A stretch of 11,905 bases of DNA, taken from JAJKIP01 sp040509055. Lineage in GTDB: Bacteria > Bacteroidota > Bacteroidia > Chitinophagales > Chitinophagaceae. The DNA is taken from assembly GCA_040509055.1 (NCBI GenBank), contig JBEVLT010000124.1, forward strand, positions 1-11,905, read 5' to 3'. Shown here one piece after another: positions 6,080-11,905 of the stretch. The notes beneath the pieces were generated by a model. That model did not search any database. It worked only from the letters and a program-made list of their open reading frames with translations, and was not told the origin of the DNA. How positions within the stretch are numbered: position 1 is the first letter of the stretch; each line of letters opens with the position of its first letter. The position numbers and the translations under genes were made by a program.

Positions 6080-9000
6080 ATGCAAAACATGGTAAGCAAT
6101 ACAGGTCTGTACGACCCGTCCTTTGAGCATGATGCCTGTGGTATCGGCTTTGTGGCCAACATCAAGGGTAGCAAATCGCACCAGATCATTTCCGATGCTT
6201 TGACCGTACTGGAAAACATGGAACACCGCGGCGCCTGCGGATGCGAGAACAATACAGGCGACGGGGCGGGCATCATGATCCAGATGCCGCATGAGTTCTT
6301 TTCCGACGAGTGCATCAAGCTGGGCGTGCATCTTCCTTCTTACGGTAAATACGGCGTAGGCGTTATCTTCTTCCCCAAAGAGATCAGGCTGCGCGAAGAA
6401 AGCCGCGACATCTTCAACCGTACGGCTGAAAAGCTGGGCCTGGAAATAATGGCTTACCGGAAAGTGCCGGTAAATACGCATGATATCGGCCCCACCGCCC
6501 TGAGCGTGGAGCCGGAGATCGAACAGGTATTCATCGCCTGCCCCGATCATATCTCCAACCCCGACGACTTTGAAAGAAAACTGTTCGTGCTGCGCAACTA
6601 TGCCAGCCACACGATAGCGAATACCGTTAAAAAGGATGAGATCGGTTTTTATATTGCTTCCCTCTCTTACAAGACCCTCGTGTACAAAGGTCAGTTGACC
6701 AGCAACCAGGTGCGCGGCTACTTCACCGACCTGGGCAATAAGCGGATGGTCAGCGCTTTCGGGCTGATCCATTCCCGCTTTGCCACCAATACATTCCCTT
6801 CGTGGAAACTGGCACAACCCTTCCGCTTCATCGCTCACAACGGGGAGATCAATACGCTGCAGGGCAACCTGAACTGGCTGAAGACAAGCGAAAAGAACTT
6901 TACCTCTCCCTGGTTTACCAAGGAAGAAATGGAGATGCTGCTGCCGATCGTCACCAATGGCCAATCCGACTCGGCCTGCCTGGACAACATGATCGAACTG
7001 CTGACCATGACCGGCCGCTCGCTGCCGCACGTGATGATGATGCTGATACCCGAAGCCTGGGACGGCAACGACCACATGGACCCGGTGAAAAAAGCATTTT
7101 ACGAATTCCATTCCGCCTTCATGGAACCCTGGGACGGACCGGCTTCTATTTCTTTCACCGACGGCAAGATCATCGGCGCCACGCTCGACCGCAACGGCCT
7201 GCGCCCTTCCCGCTATTGTGTCACTACGGACGACCGCGTCATCATGGCGTCGGAGACCGGTGTGCTGCCCGTCGACCCCGCTATCATCAAAGAAAAAGGG
7301 AGGCTGCAGCCGGGCAAGATGTTCGTGGTGGATATGGAGCAGGGCAAGATCATCAGCGATGAAGAGCTGAAAAGTAAGATCTGCTCGCAAAAGCCGTATG
7401 CAGAATGGCTGAACAAATACAAGATCCGCCTGGAAGAGCTGCCGGAACCAAGAGTGATGTTTACCCACCTGGAGCACGACCAGGTATTCAAATACCAGAA
7501 AGCATTCGGCTATACCACCGAAGACCTGGAGACCATCATCGCTCCCATGGCGCTGGATGGCAAGGAACCGATCGGCTCCATGGGCTCGGATACGCCGCTG
7601 GCCATCCTCAGCGATCAGCCGCAGCACCTCAGCAGCTATTTCAAGCAATTGTTTGCCCAGGTGACCAACCCGCCCATCGACCCTATCCGCGAACGGCTGG
7701 TAATGTCGCTGGCCAGCTTTGCCGGTAACAACGGCAACCTGCTGCAGGAAGACCCGCTCACCTGCCACAGCGTAGCATTGAAGCAACCGATCCTGACCAA
7801 CCATGAGCTGGAAAAGATCAGGAGTATCGATACCGGCCTGTTTCAGGCCAAGACCCTGCAATGCTATTTCAAGGCCGATGGCAAACCCGGCTCGCTCAAA
7901 ACCGCGCTGGACCGCATCTGCCGCTATGCCGTGGACTCGGTGGAAGACGGTTTCAAAGTACTCATCCTGCAGGACCGGGCTATCGACTCCGACCACGCAG
8001 CCATCCCCTCGCTGCTTGCCGTATCGGCCGTACACCATCACCTGATCCGCAAAGGCCTGCGCGGCGAAGTAGGCATCATCGTGGAAGCAGCCAGCTGCTG
8101 GGAAGTGCATCACTTTGCCTGCCTGATCGCCTTCGGCGCCACCGCCATCAATCCCTACCTGGCCCTGTCGTCCATCCGCGACATGAAGGAAAGGGGAAAG
8201 CTGCAAACACAGCTGACGGAAGATGAGCTGAAAAAGAATTATATCAAAGCCATCAATGACGGCCTGCTGAAAGTATTTTCCAAAATGGGTATCTCTACCC
8301 TGCAATCGTACCAGGGCGCGCAGATATTCGAGATACTGGGGCTGAACAGGGACGTGGTCGATAAATACTTTACCGGCGCCACTTCCCGCATCGAAGGCAT
8401 GGGGCTGGACGAGATTGCAAAGGAAACGCTGGCCAAACACTACTTCGCCTTCAATAAAAAAGATATCCCGGTAGACCGGCTGCCGGTAGGCGGTGTGTAC
8501 CAGTGGAAACGCAAAGGCGAGTTCCACCTGTTCAACCCGCAGACCATTCATCTGTTGCAATACTCCACGCGGATGAACGACTACGCCACGTTCAAAAAAT
8601 ACTCAAAGCTGGTCAACGACCAGTCGGAAAAAGCCTGCACGCTAAGAAGCCTGCTGCAGTTTAAAAAGAACCGGCCTTCCCTTGCCATCGATGATGTGGA
8701 GCCGGCAGAAAATATTTACAAGCGCTTTGCCACCGGCGCCATGAGCTTTGGCTCCATCTCCTGGGAAGCGCATACCACGCTGGCCATTGCCATGAACCGG
8801 CTGGGCGGCAAAAGCAATACGGGCGAAGGCGGCGAAGATGAAAGAAGGTATGAGCCGCTGCCCAACGGCGACTCCATGCGGAGTGCGATCAAACAGGTAG
8901 CCAGTGCGCGGTTCGGTGTGACCAGCCTGTACCTGACCGAAGCAGATGAACTGCAGATCAAAATGGCGCAGGGCGCCAAACCGGGTGAAGGCGGCCAGCT

Positions 9001-10603
9001 GCCCGGTCATAAGGTAGACGAATGGATCGGCAAAACACGGCATTCCACGCCGGGGGTAGGTCTCATCTCCCCGCCCCCGCACCATGATATTTATTCCATC
9101 GAAGACCTGGCACAACTGATCTTCGATCTGAAGAATGCGAACCGTGCAGCGCGGATCAGCGTGAAGCTGGTGAGCAAAGCCGGTGTAGGCACCATCGCAG
9201 CGGGCGTAACCAAGGCCAAAGCCGACGTGGTGCTGATAGCCGGTCATGACGGCGGCACCGGCGCCTCGCCGGTGTCCTCTATCCGCCATGCCGGGTTGCC
9301 CTGGGAACTGGGGCTGGCGGAAACACACCAGACCCTGGTGAAAAACAAACTGCGCAGCCGCGTGGTAGTACAGGCCGACGGGCAGATGAAAACAGGACGT
9401 GACATTGCCATCGCTGCCCTGCTGGGTGCGGAAGAATGGGGCATTGCCACAGCCGCCCTCGTAGTGGAAGGCTGTATCCTGATGCGCAAATGCCACCTGA
9501 ATACCTGCCCTGTAGGCGTGGCCACGCAGGACCCTGAACTGCGGCAACGCTTTACCGGCGATGCCGACCACGTAGTGAACTTTTTCAAATTCATCGTACA
9601 GGAGCTGCGGGAGATCATGGCCGAACTGGGTTTCAAAACCGTTGAGGAAATGATCGGCCAGTCGGACTGCCTGGAAACAAGAGAAACGATCCGCCACTGG
9701 AAATACAGCAAGCTCGACCTGTCACCCATTCTTTACAAAGAGCCCGCCTCACTGTATACCGGGCTGTACAAAATGGAAGAGCAGGATCACGGGCTGGATG
9801 CTGTGCTGGACTGGAAACTGCTGGAAGCTGCAAAGCCTGCACTGGAATCGCAGCAAAAAGTAAAAGCTGAGTTCCCCATCATCAATACCGATCGTACGGC
9901 AGGTACCATCCTGTCCAACGAGATCACCAAACGTTACAAAGCAGCCGGGCTGCCGGAGGATACGATCCACTTTACCTTCAAAGGAACGGCCGGGCAAAGC
10001 TTTGGCGCCTTCAATACCAAAGGAGTGACGCTGGAGCTGGAAGGTGATGCCAACGACTATTTTGGTAAAGGCCTGAGCGGTGCGCGCCTGGTCATCTATC
10101 CCCCCAAGAATGCCCTGTTCGTACCGGAAGAAAACAGCCTGATCGGCAACGTAGCATTTTACGGCGCTACCAGCGGTGAGGCATTTATCCGAGGCAAGGC
10201 CGGTGAACGTTTCGGCGTGCGCAACTCCGGCGCCAACGTGGTGGTGGAAGGCGTGGGAGATCACGGCTGCGAATACATGACCGGTGGCCGGGTGGTAATA
10301 CTCGGCGATACCGGCCGCAACTTTGCCGCCGGCATGAGCGGGGGCATCGCCTATGTATACGATGTGAAAGGGAAGTTCAGGGAAAACTGCAACATGGAAA
10401 TGGTAGTGCTGGACGAATGTGAAGCGGATGACAGGAACGAGATATTCTCCATGATCCGGAAGCATTTTGAATACACCGGCAGCACGGTAGCGCGGTTCGT
10501 ACTGGACGATTTTGACAACCAGCTGAAGAATTTTATCAAAGTATTCCCGTCGGATTACAAAAAAGTGTTGCAGGCGCAGCAGCAAAAAGTAAGCGTAGGG
10601 TAA
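6080..10603 (+). CDS. gltB: Glutamate synthase (NADPH-type), large alpha subunit
   Basis: GltB takes the amide nitrogen of glutamine and transfers it to 2-oxoglutarate to give two glutamates, using electrons delivered by GltD. It has 1507 residues, a normal length. A short propeptide (residues 1-19) precedes C20, in HDACGIGFV; in the family it is removed so this cysteine becomes the N-terminal nucleophile of the class II glutamine amidotransferase domain (to about 420). That domain also shows HRGACG, HSRFATNTFPSW and HNGEINTLQGN (N254, G255). The central domain follows (about 460-780). The FMN synthase domain has MSFGSIS (888-894), PGEGGQLPG (about 968-976), SPPPHHDIYSIEDLAQL and GHDGGTGASP (1055-1064). 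The 3Fe-4S cluster cysteines are C1132, C1138 and C1143. The C-terminal beta-helix domain has GTAGQSFGAF (from 1302), GLSGARL and MTGGRVV repeats. Tandem TAA TAA stops end the gene. Confidence 0.98.
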   Translation: MQNMVSNTGLYDPSFEHDACGIGFVANIKGSKSHQIISDALTVLENMEHRGACGCENNTGDGAGIMIQMPHEFFSDECIKLGVHLPSYGKYGVGVIFFPKEIRLREESRDIFNRTAEKLGLEIMAYRKVPVNTHDIGPTALSVEPEIEQVFIACPDHISNPDDFERKLFVLRNYASHTIANTVKKDEIGFYIASLSYKTLVYKGQLTSNQVRGYFTDLGNKRMVSAFGLIHSRFATNTFPSWKLAQPFRFIAHNGEINTLQGNLNWLKTSEKNFTSPWFTKEEMEMLLPIVTNGQSDSACLDNMIELLTMTGRSLPHVMMMLIPEAWDGNDHMDPVKKAFYEFHSAFMEPWDGPASISFTDGKIIGATLDRNGLRPSRYCVTTDDRVIMASETGVLPVDPAIIKEKGRLQPGKMFVVDMEQGKIISDEELKSKICSQKPYAEWLNKYKIRLEELPEPRVMFTHLEHDQVFKYQKAFGYTTEDLETIIAPMALDGKEPIGSMGSDTPLAILSDQPQHLSSYFKQLFAQVTNPPIDPIRERLVMSLASFAGNNGNLLQEDPLTCHSVALKQPILTNHELEKIRSIDTGLFQAKTLQCYFKADGKPGSLKTALDRICRYAVDSVEDGFKVLILQDRAIDSDHAAIPSLLAVSAVHHHLIRKGLRGEVGIIVEAASCWEVHHFACLIAFGATAINPYLALSSIRDMKERGKLQTQLTEDELKKNYIKAINDGLLKVFSKMGISTLQSYQGAQIFEILGLNRDVVDKYFTGATSRIEGMGLDEIAKETLAKHYFAFNKKDIPVDRLPVGGVYQWKRKGEFHLFNPQTIHLLQYSTRMNDYATFKKYSKLVNDQSEKACTLRSLLQFKKNRPSLAIDDVEPAENIYKRFATGAMSFGSISWEAHTTLAIAMNRLGGKSNTGEGGEDERRYEPLPNGDSMRSAIKQVASARFGVTSLYLTEADELQIKMAQGAKPGEGGQLPGHKVDEWIGKTRHSTPGVGLISPPPHHDIYSIEDLAQLIFDLKNANRAARISVKLVSKAGVGTIAAGVTKAKADVVLIAGHDGGTGASPVSSIRHAGLPWELGLAETHQTLVKNKLRSRVVVQADGQMKTGRDIAIAALLGAEEWGIATAALVVEGCILMRKCHLNTCPVGVATQDPELRQRFTGDADHVVNFFKFIVQELREIMAELGFKTVEEMIGQSDCLETRETIRHWKYSKLDLSPILYKEPASLYTGLYKMEEQDHGLDAVLDWKLLEAAKPALESQQKVKAEFPIINTDRTAGTILSNEITKRYKAAGLPEDTIHFTFKGTAGQSFGAFNTKGVTLELEGDANDYFGKGLSGARLVIYPPKNALFVPEENSLIGNVAFYGATSGEAFIRGKAGERFGVRNSGANVVVEGVGDHGCEYMTGGRVVILGDTGRNFAAGMSGGIAYVYDVKGKFRENCNMEMVVLDECEADDRNEIFSMIRKHFEYTGSTVARFVLDDFDNQLKNFIKVFPSDYKKVLQAQQQKVSVG

Positions 10604-10656
10604 TAAGCGGATCATTCTGCATTGTGTAAGAACAACCAAAAACAAAGCTGACAAAC

Positions 10657-11905
10657 ATGGGCAAACCAACAGGATTCAAAGAGTTTACAAGGGAAATGCC
10701 GGGGAAAAGACCGGTGGAGGAACGCCGTGTACATTACAAGGAGTTCGTGGAGCGCTACTCCGAGGAAAAGCTGAACCAGCAGGCCGCCCGCTGCATGAAC
10801 TGCGGCGTACCGTTTTGCCACCATGGCTGTCCGCTCGGCAATATCATCCCGGAATTCAACGATGCCATCTATCGCAAAGACTGGCGCGAGGCATACGACA
10901 TCCTGAGCGCCACCAATAATTTCCCGGAATTTACCGGCCGCATCTGCCCTGCTCCCTGCGAGTCGGCCTGCGTGCTGGGCATCAACCAGCCGCCGGTAGC
11001 TATTGAAGAGATTGAAAAGCATATCATCGAGATCGGATTTGAAAAAGGGTTTGTGACGCCGCAAAAACCCAATCTCCGTTCCGGTAAAAAAGTAGCCGTG
11101 ATCGGATCGGGTCCGGCCGGGCTGGCCGCCGCTGCTCAATTGAACTATGCCGGCCACCAGGTCACCGTGTTTGAGCGTGACGATAAGCCTGGCGGCCTGC
11201 TGCAGTATGGCATACCCGACTTCAAACTGGAAAAATGGGTAGTGGAAAGAAGAGTACGCCTGATGGAAGAAGAAGGCGTGGTATTCCAGTGCAATGCCAA
11301 TGTAGGCGTGAATGTAAATATCAACGACCTGCTGCGTGAATACAATGCCCTTGTACTGGCAGGCGGCTCCACCGTACCCCGCGATCTGAATATACCGGGC
11401 CGTGAGCTGAAAGGGGTACAGTATGCCATGCAATTCCTGAAACAGCAGAATAAGCGGAATGCCGGGCTGGACCCGCTGGCCAACGCCGCTATTGAAAGCA
11501 ATATTTTCCCGGAGCAGCTCCTGGCAACAGGCAAAAATGTAGTGGTGATCGGAGGCGGAGATACCGGGTCGGACTGCGTGGGCACATCCAATCGCCATGG
11601 CGCCCAGTCCGTCACCCAGTTTGAACTGCTGCCTAAACCGCCGGCAGACCGGGCCACTTATATGCCCTGGCCTACCTACCCCATGGTGCTGAAAACCACC
11701 ACTTCGCACGAGGAGGGTTGCGAAAGGCACTGGGCGATCGCGACCAAAGAATTCCTAGGCGACGAAAACGGCCACCTGCGCGCGCTAAAGATCGTGGACC
11801 TGGAGTGGAAAGCCTCCGGGGACGGCCGGCCTGCAAGCTTCGTGGAAAGAGCCGGGTCGGAAAGAGAAATCCCCTGCGAGCTGGCCCTGCTGGCCATGGG
11901 TTTTT
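10657..11905 (+). CDS. gltD: Glutamate synthase small beta subunit, N-terminal part (3' end outside window)
   Basis: GltD oxidises NADPH and passes electrons through FAD and iron-sulfur centres to GltB. The frame opens at ATG 10657, 53 bp after the gltB stop, and stays open to the window edge, giving 416 residues. The family is about 470-490, so a short C-terminal piece is missing. The N-terminal iron-sulfur domain has two cysteine groups: RCMNCGVPFCHHGCP (C46, C49, C54, C58) and GRICPAPCESACV (C97, C101, C105). The FAD Rossmann motif is GSGPAG (150-155), followed by KPGGLLQYGIPDFKL. The NADPH motif is GGGDTG (299-304), preceded by KNVVVIG. The segment MPWPTYPMVLKTTTSHEEG is typical of glutamate synthase beta chains and argues against the related dihydropyrimidine dehydrogenase or other GltD-like oxidoreductases. 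So does its place right after gltB. The leader before the ATG is A-rich with no Shine-Dalgarno sequence. Confidence 0.97.
   Translation, partial: MGKPTGFKEFTREMPGKRPVEERRVHYKEFVERYSEEKLNQQAARCMNCGVPFCHHGCPLGNIIPEFNDAIYRKDWREAYDILSATNNFPEFTGRICPAPCESACVLGINQPPVAIEEIEKHIIEIGFEKGFVTPQKPNLRSGKKVAVIGSGPAGLAAAAQLNYAGHQVTVFERDDKPGGLLQYGIPDFKLEKWVVERRVRLMEEEGVVFQCNANVGVNVNINDLLREYNALVLAGGSTVPRDLNIPGRELKGVQYAMQFLKQQNKRNAGLDPLANAAIESNIFPEQLLATGKNVVVIGGGDTGSDCVGTSNRHGAQSVTQFELLPKPPADRATYMPWPTYPMVLKTTTSHEEGCERHWAIATKEFLGDENGHLRALKIVDLEWKASGDGRPASFVERAGSEREIPCELALLAMGF

Noticed and set aside
6074..8560. Very long antisense reading frame (828 codons) over gltB, with similar ones over ilvB (968-2644), ilvC (3534-4571), ilvA (4543-5874), gltB again (8642-9697) and gltD (10612-11730)
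   Set aside because: The sense strand encodes unmistakable conserved enzymes over the same bases. Stop-free antisense frames arise from the GC-rich third-codon bias, and the translations resemble no known family.
10604..10656. Search for a terminator or promoter in the gltB-gltD gap
   Set aside because: No convincing stem or T-run; only an A-rich leader, consistent with co-transcription.
1..11905. Search for mobile elements, CRISPR arrays, tRNAs, defence or other novel systems
   Set aside because: Nearly all sequence is accounted for by seven conserved metabolic genes; no repeats array, transposase, integrase or RNA gene is seen.

Overview
The window is a compact, single-strand (+) block of primary amino-acid metabolism genes: ilvD (3' part), ilvB, ilvN, ilvC, ilvA, gltB and gltD (5' part). 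Bacteroidota is the best guess for the source, possibly a Chitinophaga-like member. The enzymes read as Bacteroidota-type (for example a ketol-acid reductoisomerase with GYGVQGPGQALN and a yeast-Ilv5-like LRPENQ end). Coding DNA is moderately GC-rich. Start codons are preceded by A-rich leaders rather than clear Shine-Dalgarno sequences. The taxonomic call is inference from remembered family features; no search was run.

Positions 1-5919 hold the isoleucine/valine pathway. IlvA makes 2-oxobutanoate from threonine. IlvB with IlvN condenses pyruvate with pyruvate or 2-oxobutanoate. IlvC isomerises and reduces the acetohydroxy acids, and IlvD dehydrates the diols to the 2-oxo acids. The final transaminase (ilvE) and the leu genes are not in the window. 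Spacing is tight: 12 bp between ilvD and ilvB, 66 bp between ilvB and ilvN, 70 bp between ilvN and ilvC (with a good hairpin), and 4 bp between ilvC and ilvA. This suggests one transcription unit.

Positions 5920-6079 form the largest gap. It contains a 26-codon reading frame, an inverted repeat, a second hairpin with two alternative pairings, and an eight-T run just before gltB. This is where separate control of the glt genes would sit, if it exists.

From 6080 to the window end come the two subunits of NADPH-type glutamate synthase, GltB (complete, 1507 aa) and GltD (first 416 aa). They make glutamate from glutamine and 2-oxoglutarate. Glutamate is the amino donor for the last step of branched-chain amino-acid synthesis, so the neighbourhood is metabolically coherent.

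No mobile element, phage gene, CRISPR array, RNA gene or clearly novel system is visible. The most unusual points are a 29-residue low-complexity tail on IlvC beyond its normal end, the ilvN-ilvC hairpin, and the leader-like layout ahead of gltB.
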